64,000 nucleotides of DNA from Archangiaceae bacterium (lineage in GTDB: Bacteria; Myxococcota; Myxococcia; Myxococcales; Myxococcaceae). A model generated the notes under the pieces. That model ran no database searches, was not told the origin of the DNA, and saw only the letters and a program-made list of their open reading frames with translations. The translations under genes were made by a program, and so were the position numbers. Each line of letters begins with the position of its first letter. The first letter of the stretch is position 1. Positions 8,815-17,484 of this stretch are shown one piece after another. The DNA is taken from NCBI GenBank assembly GCA_016714225.1, contig JADJNS010000037.1, forward strand, positions 1 through 64,000, written 5' to 3'.

Positions 8815-10659
8815 CTAGTCGGCAGCGGGCGGGCGACCCGGCGCGCGCTGCTGCGACAGGCTGCCGTTGGGGGGCAGGTCGGCGACTGCGTAGACGGCCC
8901 CGCGCGGGGCGTCGGGCGCGGCCGTGTAGTGGTACGGGTGCACGTGGCGCGTCGCGTTCGGCTGCAGGCCGTCGAGCGGCGCGCTCCTGATGTCGAGCTG
9001 CGCGACCTGCAGCTGCTCGCCGTCTGCCGGTTGCTCGGGCAGCGGTTGCCCGACGCCCTGCACCACGAAGCTCAACGGCCCAGCGAACCCCTCGAGGGGG
9101 AAGCTGGCGCGCGTGCCTTCGGCCCACAGCAGCACCTGCTGCACCACCTGGTCTCCCGAGCGAACGCCGATCAGCAGTGGCTCACGACCATTGTTGCGAA
9201 GGTTGACGTCGAGCGTCGCGCTGCCGTCGCCGGCGAGCTCGCGCACGTGCACCCAGGCCGAAGGCATCTCCACCACGTGGCCGCCCTGGGCCACCTGGGC
9301 ATACGTGCCGGCGCCGCGCTTCACCATCTCGGCGTCGAGCTCGGCCGTGAAGTGGGTGACCGGGTCGAGCGACTGCTCGAGCTTCTCCAGCGCCTGCGCG
9401 TCGGCGGGGCGCCCGAACTTGAGCTTGTCGACCGCGGCCGCCGAGACCTTCACCGCGGTGGCGGCGTCTTTGGCCTTGCTCTTCCAGTGCCCCACCGCGA
9501 AGCCCTCGAAGCCTCCGGCGGCGTCGATGTAGTCGTGCAGCTCGGCCAGGCCGCCGCCTTGCGGTGCCCACTTGCGCACCGCGGCTTTGCGCGCCTCGAA
9601 CGCATCGGCCTTGACCTGCACCTCGGCGATGCGCGCGTCGAGCAGCGCGGTGATCTGCGGCATCGAGGCCTGGGCGGCCTGCAGCTTCTGGTTCACCTGG
9701 GCCAGGTTCGCCTTCTCGTCGCACGAGGCGGCGAGCGCTCGCAGCTCGAGCTGCAGCTTGTCGTGACCCACGCCCTTCAGGTCGAGGCCGGGCAGGGCGA
9801 GCGTGGCCTGGTCGGCCCGCGCCACCAGCGCGTTGGCCTGCTCCAGGGCGGCGTTCACCGCCTGCTGCGCCGCGATCAAGGCTCGCGCGGCGTCTTGAAT
9901 CGCCTTCACCTCGGTGAACGCGGCCTCGATCGCGGGCGCGTATTTCTGCGCGAAGCCCTGCACCTGCTGCACCGCGTTCGGGCCGGCGTTCTCCATCAGC
10001 TGGTCGAGCTCGGCGGCGCTGTCGTCGGCCACCTGGTCGAGCTTCGCGGCAGCGCTCTTGAGCGCGGCGGTGACCTCGGCCTTGCGCGAGGGCAGCCCCT
10101 TGAGCTGCACCTGGGCGTCGGCGAGGCGGGTGCGCGCGTCGTGCAGCGGCCCGGCGCAGAACTGCTGGTACGCCTTGGCGCCCTCGAGGTGCACCGCCGC
10201 TTGCTGCTCTTTCTGCGCCAGCTCGGGCTCGAGCCGCGCGATGGCCACCTGCGAAATGGTGTCGGCGGTGAAGACGTCGGCCGCGTCGTCGACGATGGCG
10301 CGCGTCTCGACCCGAACCTTGAGGCCGTCGCTCTCGGCCTCGAACGGCTGGCCGGGCCTCGAATCGCCGCGCGCCACCACCGGGTGAAAGCGCCGCCACA
10401 CCACGCCCACGCCATCTTCCGCGGCGCGCGCGATCACCCGCTCTTCGGCGTAGGCGTGCACCTGGTTGCAGCCGTCGCTGCCGTCGCACTGGTGGTTCTC
10501 GGCCTTGTCGAGCACCGCCTTGGTGGCGTCGCCCTCGGCCCCCGCGGCTACCGGCTGCAGCGCGCCGTGCGCCACCACGTCAGGCTGCTTGCGGTCAGCG
10601 CGTTCGACGTAGGTGATGACGTGAAAACCAAGGGGGGCTGCGCCGACGCGTTGGGGCAT
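8815..10659 (-). CDS. hypothetical coiled-coil protein, 614 aa
   Basis: The gene converges on the esterase gene with a 3-base gap. Residues about 130-430 are almost entirely Ala/Gln/Glu/Lys/Leu-rich helix with heptad spacing, a long coiled coil. The N-terminal 120 residues contain CDGSDGCNQ and a mixed fold, and the C-terminal 170 residues look beta-rich. There is no signal peptide and no enzyme motif. The opposite strand is also open for a long stretch, but its product is Arg/His/Gly-rich as expected of an antisense shadow, so this strand was chosen. The start is 3 bases after the stop of the upstream glycosyltransferase gene, so the two are cotranscribed. Confidence 0.75.
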   Translation of the reverse strand: MPQRVGAAPLGFHVITYVERADRKQPDVVAHGALQPVAAGAEGDATKAVLDKAENHQCDGSDGCNQVHAYAEERVIARAAEDGVGVVWRRFHPVVARGDSRPGQPFEAESDGLKVRVETRAIVDDAADVFTADTISQVAIARLEPELAQKEQQAAVHLEGAKAYQQFCAGPLHDARTRLADAQVQLKGLPSRKAEVTAALKSAAAKLDQVADDSAAELDQLMENAGPNAVQQVQGFAQKYAPAIEAAFTEVKAIQDAARALIAAQQAVNAALEQANALVARADQATLALPGLDLKGVGHDKLQLELRALAASCDEKANLAQVNQKLQAAQASMPQITALLDARIAEVQVKADAFEARKAAVRKWAPQGGGLAELHDYIDAAGGFEGFAVGHWKSKAKDAATAVKVSAAAVDKLKFGRPADAQALEKLEQSLDPVTHFTAELDAEMVKRGAGTYAQVAQGGHVVEMPSAWVHVRELAGDGSATLDVNLRNNGREPLLIGVRSGDQVVQQVLLWAEGTRASFPLEGFAGPLSFVVQGVGQPLPEQPADGEQLQVAQLDIRSAPLDGLQPNATRHVHPYHYTAAPDAPRGAVYAVADLPPNGSLSQQRAPGRPPAAD

Positions 10660-10662
10660 GGG

Positions 10663-12110
10663 TCACCTGGGGAGTTGGGCTGCAGCGCCGGCGGGCCTGA
10701 GGTCTTCGAACATCGAGACGTAGGCGTTCTCTTGCCGGTCTTGCAGGTAAATCGTGTGGGGCACCGCCATGCACCGCTCCTGGAGCGCGTGATAGCGGTC
10801 GGGGTCACTGATCAGCCGTACACATTGGTCGGCCATCGAGTCGGTGTCGCCCACGTCCGACAACAGGTCGGGGCTGACGGTGCTCACCACCTCTTCCAGG
10901 CCGCCACAGCGGGTGCCCAGCACCGGAACTCCGCACGCCATGGCCTCGAGCGCCGCCAGACAGAAGCTCTCTGACTCGCTGTTCACCAGCGCGAAGTCTG
11001 AAGCGCACAGCCAGCGCGCCAGCTCGGCCGGGCCCAGCGCCCCCACCGGCACGATCGACTCGGCCACGCCCAGCTGCTTGGCCAGCTCGTACAGCGAGGG
11101 GAGCATGGGGCCGTCGCCTGCCAGCACCAGCTTCGCGTTCACGCCGCGCGCGCGAACCTTGGCCAGGGTCTCGACCGCGTCCTGGGGCGCTTCACTGCCC
11201 GCAGGTTGGTGACGCTGATCAGCACCACCTCGTCGTGGGGCGCGAGCGCCCGGCGAATGTCCGAGCCGGCGCCTTGCGCCGCAGGGGTTGCCCAGCCCGA
11301 GGCGTTGAAGGTCTCGGTCTCGATGGCGTTGCTGATCACCCGGGGGCGCTGCTCGAGATCGAGCAGCTTGAGCGAGGTGTCGGCCAGCCACTCGGAGACC
11401 GCGGTCACGTCGTCGCACTGTTTCAGCAGGGCCCCGAGCTTCGGCCCGTACTCGGCGTCTTTGCCCCAGGTGCTGATGTCGGTGCCGTGCAGGGTCGCGG
11501 TCACCGCCAGGGTGCGCCCTTCGGCGCGCAGCTGCTCGCGGGCCAGCAGGGCCGCGTCGAGCAGCCCGGCCACGTAGTGCACCGCGAGCACCTCGATGCC
11601 CTCTTCGCGCACCGACTGGGCGATCTGGCCGGCCAGCTTGTCGACCCAACCGGGCTCGGGGCGAGTCGGCGTCTGGGGGGCGTCGACTGGCCGCACCACG
11701 TAGTCGTGCTGCGTCTCGCGCTCCCAGAACCCGTCGGCGCCGGTCAGCAGAATGCTGCGGTGCCCGGCGTGAGCCGCCGCGTCGGCGCACACCCGGCCGA
11801 CCTTGCCACTGCCTCCCTGGCCGGCGAGCGCGAGGGTGGCGACGGTCATCGGCTGGGTGGTGCGCGGGCGCGGCGGCCTGGCGACCGAGGCCGAACGCTC
11901 GGCGGCCTCGATCAGCGACTCGCGCCACTGGGCCACCTGGCGGGGCTCGAAGCCGAGGGCCGGTGCGTTCTTGGGCACGCGTCGCGTCGCCGCACCCTCG
12001 GCACCCTCGGCACCCTCGGCGCCCCCGCGCGCACGCGGCGCCGCACGCTCGGCGCTGGTGCGCGCTGCCGGGGGCGGCGGAAGGCCGGGGCGACCGGTGA
12101 CGGGCTTCAT
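10663..12110 (-). CDS. BshA-like GT4 glycosyltransferase, single-base frameshift
   Basis: ATG at 12110 overlaps the deacetylase stop (ATGA). After a disordered N-terminus of about 85 residues, the sequence follows the GT-B fold of BshA/MshA-type enzymes. The acceptor half has VHYVAGLLDAA, TLHGTDIS and DDVTAVSEW. The nucleotide-sugar half has SVTNLRAVK, LAGDGPM and an EX7E motif in ESFCLAALEAMACG. The two halves lie in different frames: translation runs off at the GGGG run 11184-11187, and adding one base restores AVK-PQDAVETLAKV. Of the enzymes I know, BshA (UDP-GlcNAc to L-malate, first step of bacillithiol) is closest, especially around the VTNLRAVK and HGTDI motifs. Pairing with a PIG-L deacetylase supports a GlcNAc-thiol-type pathway, but the acceptor is not proven. 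Confidence 0.8.
11992..12018. repeat. 9-bp tandem repeat coding Glu-Gly-Ala
   Basis: Three consecutive GCACCCTCG units on the plus strand, inside the N-terminal linker of the glycosyltransferase. Read on the minus strand they give repeated Glu-Gly-Ala. The unit is in frame, so copy-number change would alter only linker length. Confidence 0.6.
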
Positions 12111-13681
12111 CGCACGCGCTCCGTCTCGAGTGGGCCGGCGTCGTTGCCCACCCGCGCCTGCAGCAGGTTCCAGTGCTCGACCGCGCCGCCGGGGTCGGCG
12201 GCGAGCTCCTTCAGCAGCCGCTCGGTGGAGTAGCTCTGCGAGGCGTGGGCCTTCAACGCCGCGACCTTGGCGTCGGCGTCGATGCCGACGGTGAGCTGCG
12301 TACCGCCCTTCGCGTGCGGAGGCACCACCACCAGATGGCGGCGCGGCGCCCAGGCCTCGAGCCCCTCGGCCAGCTGCTCGGGGAAGGCCTGGGGGTCGGC
12401 CGCGAGGTGGTACGCGAGCAGGGTCGCCACCCCCATCGCCTGATGATGGCCGTGCAGCGAGTAGTTCGGGTCGCGCTCGGGGTCGAAGGCCAGCAGGGTG
12501 TCGGGCCGCTCGGTGCGAATGGCGCGAACCAGGCGCTCGAGGGTCGCGTCGAGGCCCCACAGCCGCAGCGCGTCACCGGCGGTGACCGGCTCGCTGCGGT
12601 GGCTGTCGCGGTACTTGCCGAAGTCGTCGAGCCCCAGCACCACCGTGCGCTCGACGCCGAGCACGCGCCGGGCGTGCGCCAGCTCGCCCGCGCGCAGCGC
12701 CGCGAGGTCGCGCTGCTTGCCTGAGGCGTCGCGGCCCGCACCGCCGTCGGTGCCGGCGACCACCACCACCGGCACTCCACGGCGCGACAGCGCGGCCACG
12801 GTGCCGCCGGTGTAGACCGTCTCGTCATCGGGGTGCGCGAAGACCGCCACGGTCTGCACCCGGGGCTGGCCGCGCATCGCCGAAGCCGCGGTGCGGTCAG
12901 GCAGCGGAATGGTCGAGGCCTCGAGCTCGTCGCCACGCTCCAGCACGGTGGCCACCGCGGCGCGCATCGCGTCGAGCTGGGCACGCAGGGTGGGGTCGCT
13001 GTCGGGCACCGCCAGGGTGTGCAGCGGGCCCTGCATCAGGGGGCGCTCGGCGAGGCGGGCCACGCGCTCGCGGTCGACGCAGGTGGTGCGGTCGAGGCCT
13101 TCGAAGACCTTCTGGGGGTCGACCGAGCCGGGCTTCCTGGCCACCGTGACGTGGCCGGGAGCCGTGGGAAGCGGCGTGAGACCTACCCCGCGCAGCGCGG
13201 CCTCGGGCACTTCGGCGGCCATCACCAGCGTGCCACCCGGCGCCAGCGTCTCGGCGAGGCTGTCGAGCTGCGGGCGCGCCACGTCGGAGACCACCAGCAC
13301 GTTGGCGCGGCCCTTCGGCACCCCCTGCTGCGCGAGCGAGGTGCCTTCGGTGAGCTGCTCGAGGTGGTGGTAGCGCGGCTGCTCGGCTTTCGCCGAGGCG
13401 AGGCTCTGACCTTCGGGGAGCACCGCGGTCACCTGGGCGCCCGCGTCGAGGTACGCCACCGGGTGCCGGTCGAGGCCCACGGCGACCACCGCGCTCCAGC
13501 TCCGCGGCGGCGCGACCTGCTCGGCGATCTCGAGCAGCGTCCTGGAGTCGGCCGGCGCGAAGTCGGGGTCGGCTGCCGGGGCCGCGGCGGAGGCTGTCTT
13601 CGCCGCAGCGGGGCGGTCGACGGCGGCGCGGGATGCGGGCCGCTGATCCGCCATGGCAGTGCGCTTAGCCCCTGTCTTCAC
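12107..13681 (-). CDS. methyltransferase-like domain fused to a PIG-L/LmbE-family deacetylase
   Basis: GTG 13681 has GGAAG upstream; ATG 13654 is the alternative. Residues about 45-190 resemble a class I SAM methyltransferase (VVAVGLDRHPVAYLDAGA, then LAPGGTLVMAA), but the glycine loop is degenerate, so activity is doubtful. Residues about 290-510 are a PIG-L zinc deacetylase: FAHPDDE (His and Asp ligands plus catalytic Asp) and HGHHQAMG (third ligand). This family includes MshB and BshB, which deacetylate GlcNAc-inositol and GlcNAc-malate, and teicoplanin-type deacetylases. The stop overlaps the glycosyltransferase start by ATGA, so the pair is translationally coupled. A glycosyltransferase followed by a deacetylase matches the first two steps of low-molecular-weight thiol synthesis; a ligase partner was not seen. 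Confidence 0.8.
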   Translation of the reverse strand: MKTGAKRTAMADQRPASRAAVDRPAAAKTASAAAPAADPDFAPADSRTLLEIAEQVAPPRSWSAVVAVGLDRHPVAYLDAGAQVTAVLPEGQSLASAKAEQPRYHHLEQLTEGTSLAQQGVPKGRANVLVVSDVARPQLDSLAETLAPGGTLVMAAEVPEAALRGVGLTPLPTAPGHVTVARKPGSVDPQKVFEGLDRTTCVDRERVARLAERPLMQGPLHTLAVPDSDPTLRAQLDAMRAAVATVLERGDELEASTIPLPDRTAASAMRGQPRVQTVAVFAHPDDETVYTGGTVAALSRRGVPVVVVAGTDGGAGRDASGKQRDLAALRAGELAHARRVLGVERTVVLGLDDFGKYRDSHRSEPVTAGDALRLWGLDATLERLVRAIRTERPDTLLAFDPERDPNYSLHGHHQAMGVATLLAYHLAADPQAFPEQLAEGLEAWAPRRHLVVVPPHAKGGTQLTVGIDADAKVAALKAHASQSYSTERLLKELAADPGGAVEHWNLLQARVGNDAGPLETERVR

Positions 13682-13756
13682 TCAGCTTCCCACCGTAGTG
13701 CACTTTGCTCCCACCTGCACGCCGCCGCCGGGCGCCGTCGCCTTGGTAAGACACCC

Positions 13757-13770
13757 AAACCCTGGGGTTT
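13757..13770 (-). terminator. short hairpin between the 71-aa gene and the deacetylase gene
   Basis: AAACCC-TG-GGGTTT is a 6-bp inverted repeat, preceded on the minus strand by the stop of the 71-aa gene. The loop is tight and the tail has no clear U-run, so termination is only a possibility. Confidence 0.3.
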
Positions 13771-13777
13771 TGAGCAG

Positions 13778-13993
13778 TCAGACTTCGAGGTCGGCGACGC
13801 GCACCCAGCCGGCGTCGGGCCGGTCGCGAAACACCTTCACCCGCTGCCGCGAGCCGTCGGGTCGCTGAACCTCGGTATCGACCGCTTCCAGCCCGCTCAG
13901 GCTCGCGACCGAGACCAGATCTTCTGCCGACTCGCCGAGCAGCACCCAGACCCCGTCCGCGCCGCGGCGGGCCGAGAAGACGTCGATGGTCAC
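13778..13993 (-). CDS. small hypothetical protein, 71 aa
   Basis: GTG at 13993 overlaps the stop of the upstream large gene (GTGA), which supports translation. The product is short and acidic with alternating beta-strand-like stretches (GVWVLLGES, RVKVFRDR, WVRVADLEV). It reads as a single small beta fold with no signal peptide. I recognise no family. Its position, coupled to the nucleotidyltransferase-like gene, suggests an accessory subunit. Confidence 0.6.
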   Translation of the reverse strand: MTIDVFSARRGADGVWVLLGESAEDLVSVASLSGLEAVDTEVQRPDGSRQRVKVFRDRPDAGWVRVADLEV

Positions 13994-15909
13994 GAGGCCC
14001 CCAGCGCCCGCTTGGCCTCGAGGTCACGCTGGCGGAAGCCGCCCCACAGCGCGCCCCGCATCGAGTCGAAGGCGGGCACCGCCGCGCCCAGGCCGCCGGC
14101 CTCGAGCCGGCCGCGAAACCGCTTCAGCTCGGCGTCGAACTGGTTCTTCTGGTCGGCGCCGTCGAGCTTCAAGCCCTCGAAGTACCGCCGCGAGAAGTCT
14201 TTCATCGGGTTGCCGCCGGCGGCTTCGGGCAGGCGCGCCACCGCGAAGGTCATGCCGCGCTCTTCGAATTCGCGCTCGAGCCGCTGCACCTCGGCGAGGT
14301 ACGCGTCGACGTCAGCGGGCTTCGCCTCGGCGAGGCTGCGCGCCACCACCTCGTCGACGAGCGCGTGGCCCAGCTTGCCCCGGTAGCGCTCGATGAAGGG
14401 CTCGAACGAGGTTCCCCTGGCCGACTCGACCAGCGCCGAGGCGCGATCGAACAGCTCGAGGGGCTGATCGACGTCGATCTTGCGCACCTGGCGGCGAATG
14501 AACTCGTCGAAGATCTGGCCCTTGAGCGGCACGAAGTACGCGTCGTGCAGCGCACCCCAGCCGACCTTCTGCATCGCCTGGTGATGACCGTCGAGCTCGT
14601 GGTCGAGGTCAGCCAGCGAGTCGGACTTCAGGTTGCGAAACAGCGCGCTCACCCACGGCGCGCCGTCGAGGTCGGCTTTGAGCTTGGGCCAGAAGTGCTC
14701 GATGTTCGCCTCGAGCTGCCGCCGGGTCTCGTCGGGCATGGTGCAGCCGCGCGCGAGGAACTTGATGGCGCGGAACCCCAGCGCCTTGTCGGTCTCGGCG
14801 CGGTCTCCGACCACGGTGAGGCGCTTCGCGATGGCGTCGGCGATGCCCAACCCCGAGGGGTCGATCTGTTCCCAGTCTTCGCGCTTTCCGGTGATGCGAA
14901 TGCGCAGGTTGTTCATCTGGAAGTCGGGGTCCTCGGCGTCGATGGCCAGCTCGCGGGTGAACACGCTGCTGCCGCGCTCGTCGTGGCCGCCCTTCATGAT
15001 GACCAGGTCGAGCCCCTTCTTGTGCTCGCCCACCCCGAAGATGCCGAAGCGCTTCGAGGTGTGAGCTTCGGTCCACAGGCCGAAGTCTTTGAACTTGCCC
15101 CCCAGCCGCACGCAGATCTGGCGCACCTGCTCGGGGCTCGCGGTGGTCTGAATGTCGAGATCGTTGAAGGTCGCGGCGAGCTCGGCCGCGGTGGCGTCGG
15201 GCTTTTCGGCCAACAGCTGGAGCGCGTCGCGGCCGCCTGCTCCGCCGAAGCAGAACGCCTCTTCTCCGATGGCGCAGAGCGCGTCGACGTAGTCTTGATG
15301 GGTCACGGTGCCGTGCTGGGGGTGCTCGAGCACCGGCTGCTGCAGCCGCAGGTGCAGCGCCTCGGAGATGCGCGGGTCGAGCGGGGTGCGCCTGGCGGGG
15401 TCGATGCCGCGCAGCGGGTCGAGGTGCACGGCCGCGCTGCGCAGCGCTTCGACCGTCTGGCCCTCGGCCAGCCTGGGCGAGACGTCGCTGAACGCGAGGT
15501 GAACGAGCTTGTCCCCTTCGGTGAGGCGAACGACCGCGCGGCCCTGACCGTCGGCTCCCACGAGCGTTCCCTCGCGAGGCGTGGGCGCGGTCGCCTTGTT
15601 CTTCGGCGGCGGCCCGGGAATCTCGACCGGGGCGCGCGAGAGGTAGCGCGTCGAGGTGAACACGCCCCGGGTATCGGCGCTCGGCGCGTCGCCGAGCACG
15701 AACCCGACGTTGGCGACGTGCGGCTCGCCCTTGGGCGGTGGTTCGACGGCGGCGTGCACCGCAGGGGCCTCGACTCCAGCGCGGCGCGGGGGCGGCTGGG
15801 GCTGGGCCTGGCGCGCCTGCCTCTCGAACCGTGCCGCCGCTTCGGCGTCGGCGGTATGAAGCGGCTGCTGACGGCGTTGACCGACCCTGTCCATGCGGTT
15901 GCGAATCAC
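13990..15909 (-). CDS. large protein with a nucleotidyltransferase-like signature
   Basis: 639 aa from GTG 15909; ATG 15894 is also in frame. The N-terminal 100 residues are Pro/Ala/Arg-rich and disordered. Residues about 215-275 contain FGGAGGRD followed by FNDLDIQTTASPEQV and a predicted strand. This is the same order and spacing style as the GGCVRD...DFDLATSARPEEV head of class II CCA-adding/poly(A) polymerases, where the DxD pair binds metal. The rest lacks the usual CCA-enzyme neck and body motifs and is unrecognised. If the resemblance is real, it would transfer a nucleotide to RNA, protein or a small molecule. I rate this as suggestive because the middle of the motif is stretched. It is coupled to the 71-aa gene downstream. 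Confidence 0.75.
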   Translation of the reverse strand: MIRNRMDRVGQRRQQPLHTADAEAAARFERQARQAQPQPPPRRAGVEAPAVHAAVEPPPKGEPHVANVGFVLGDAPSADTRGVFTSTRYLSRAPVEIPGPPPKNKATAPTPREGTLVGADGQGRAVVRLTEGDKLVHLAFSDVSPRLAEGQTVEALRSAAVHLDPLRGIDPARRTPLDPRISEALHLRLQQPVLEHPQHGTVTHQDYVDALCAIGEEAFCFGGAGGRDALQLLAEKPDATAAELAATFNDLDIQTTASPEQVRQICVRLGGKFKDFGLWTEAHTSKRFGIFGVGEHKKGLDLVIMKGGHDERGSSVFTRELAIDAEDPDFQMNNLRIRITGKREDWEQIDPSGLGIADAIAKRLTVVGDRAETDKALGFRAIKFLARGCTMPDETRRQLEANIEHFWPKLKADLDGAPWVSALFRNLKSDSLADLDHELDGHHQAMQKVGWGALHDAYFVPLKGQIFDEFIRRQVRKIDVDQPLELFDRASALVESARGTSFEPFIERYRGKLGHALVDEVVARSLAEAKPADVDAYLAEVQRLEREFEERGMTFAVARLPEAAGGNPMKDFSRRYFEGLKLDGADQKNQFDAELKRFRGRLEAGGLGAAVPAFDSMRGALWGGFRQRDLEAKRALGAS

Positions 15910-16118
15910 CGTAGGTCAGCAGCTGCGATCGGGCAACGGCGTGTTCGGCCTGGTTGCGGCCCGGTTACACGGCGACTCACGCAGAGGTGCGTTGCCGCGT
16001 GGTCGCCCCGGTCGCAGAGTCGCCGCATGCGAATCGCGCTCATCGGGCCCGGGGCCATCGGTGTGTCGCGAAGCGGACGCGGGCGGCGCGGTGCCGGTTG
16101 CTCATCGGGGCGATCGAG

Positions 16119-16125
16119 AGGAAGG
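16119..16125 (+). promoter_or_regulatory. ribosome binding site AGGAAGG
   Basis: AGGAAGG lies 9 bases before the ATG at 16135 and sets that start. The 225-base gap it ends separates two divergent genes and should hold both promoters; I see no clear -10/-35 pair. Confidence 0.5.
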
Positions 16126-16134
16126 TGACCCGGC

Positions 16135-17484
16135 ATGCCCCCGGTCGGCGCTCGCCGAAACAGCCCGTTCGATGCCTGGCTCCGTCAGCTCGCGCCCGCG
16201 GCCGGCCCCGCGAAGCGCGCCGCCGCCGCTGCCGCGCTCGAGCAGCTCGAGACCACCGGCTACCGATCGGCCGGCATTCGCGGCGCGCTCGAGCCGCTGG
16301 CGCTCGACAGCTCGGCGCTCGACGCCGCGGTCGCACGCTTCAAAGACGACTTCGCCGAGGTGGTTCGGCCCGACCCGGGGGCGAACTTCTTCGACCCGAA
16401 GAGCCAGGTGACCCAGGCTGCGTGGCACGCAGAGATCAAGCGGGCCGCGGTCGACCCGATCTCGGGAAAACGGCTCACCCCCCAGGCGGTCGCGGCGAGC
16501 GCCCAGGTGCCGAAGCCCAGGCCCATGCCGCTGAGCGCCGACGAGCTGAAGGGCCTGCTCGAGCTCGGCCCCACCTATCAAGACGGCAACGCCGTCGAGC
16601 TGAACCCCACCGCGAAGAAGCTCGCCACGCTGCTCGAGTCACGGGCCCGTGAGGCGCTCGGCACTCCCAACTTCGACGCGCGCAACCTGATCAGCGCCGA
16701 GGTGATCGCCTTCGAGAGCGCGGTGCTGGCGGCGGCGAGCGCCGAGGTGAGAGAGCCGGCGCAGGTCGACGCGCTGTACCAACTGTTCTTCAAGGCTGCG
16801 TTCGAGGCGGGCAATGCGTTTCGGCCGGCCTTCACCCCCGATGGGCAGAAGAGCGCCGCGCCCGACGCCGACGCGCTGCGCACCGAGGCCCAGAAGGCCG
16901 CTGGTGGCATCGCCTACCGTGCGCTGCCCGAGCTCGTCACGCTGCTCGGGGTCACGAACGCCGCGCCGCCGGCAGAGACCGCTCGCAAGGTGATCTTGGG
17001 CGCGGCCATCGAAGACGTGGCCACCGTGGCGAGCGGCGACCTGCACCTGAGCTACTTCCCCACTGCGGAGAAGATCGCCGAGACGCTCAAAGAGATCGTC
17101 TCACCCGACGACTACTTCTTCAGCGAGATCGACAAGCTGCAGAACCGCGGCGACGACCAGAAGGTGCTCTCGCTGGCGGTGCGGCTGGCCAACACCACCT
17201 GGAAGGCGGGGCAGGTTCACCGCGCGGCGTGGGAGGGCACCGACAAGCGCATCGACCCCCGCGCCGGCGACCGCCTGGGGGTGTTCAACCCGTACGACAA
17301 CCTCAAGGCCGACATGTACAACGCCACGTTCGCGCACGAGCTCGAGCGCGGCGAGGGCGAGGGGCTGCCGCGGCAGGCGGCGCTCTCGCGCGCCAGCGAG
17401 CGCGGGTTCGCGCGGGTGGTGTTCGAGATCTACAAAGACCTGGTCGAGCTGAAGAAGGCCGCGGCCGCGCCGACCGACGGCTAG
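16135..17484 (+). CDS. hypothetical protein, 449 aa
   Basis: A soluble, mostly helical protein without signal peptide or membrane segment. The first 90 residues are Ala-rich helix. The middle carries YQDGNAVELNPTAKKLA. The C-terminal 110 residues (WKAGQVHRAAWEG ... FNPYDNLKADM ... FAHEL) faintly recall RyR-type helical domains, but not well enough to assign. It is transcribed away from the nucleotidyltransferase-like gene. Its stop is shared, on opposite strands, with the convergent EF-hand protein through one CTAG. Function unknown. Confidence 0.75.
   Translation: MPPVGARRNSPFDAWLRQLAPAAGPAKRAAAAAALEQLETTGYRSAGIRGALEPLALDSSALDAAVARFKDDFAEVVRPDPGANFFDPKSQVTQAAWHAEIKRAAVDPISGKRLTPQAVAASAQVPKPRPMPLSADELKGLLELGPTYQDGNAVELNPTAKKLATLLESRAREALGTPNFDARNLISAEVIAFESAVLAAASAEVREPAQVDALYQLFFKAAFEAGNAFRPAFTPDGQKSAAPDADALRTEAQKAAGGIAYRALPELVTLLGVTNAAPPAETARKVILGAAIEDVATVASGDLHLSYFPTAEKIAETLKEIVSPDDYFFSEIDKLQNRGDDQKVLSLAVRLANTTWKAGQVHRAAWEGTDKRIDPRAGDRLGVFNPYDNLKADMYNATFAHELERGEGEGLPRQAALSRASERGFARVVFEIYKDLVELKKAAAAPTDG

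Noticed and set aside
8929..10974. Long open frame on the plus strand opposite the coiled-coil protein
   Set aside because: Its product is Arg/His/Leu/Gly-rich in the way of antisense GC-rich frames, and it spans two genes. The minus-strand protein has ordinary composition and clear coiled-coil structure.
14365..16128. 587-residue open frame opposite the nucleotidyltransferase-like gene
   Set aside because: The composition is antisense-like. The minus-strand protein has varied composition and coupled neighbours.
16800..17484. RyR-domain assignment for the C-terminus of the 449-aa protein
   Set aside because: Only a loose resemblance in a few aromatic and Pro positions; not enough to name the family.
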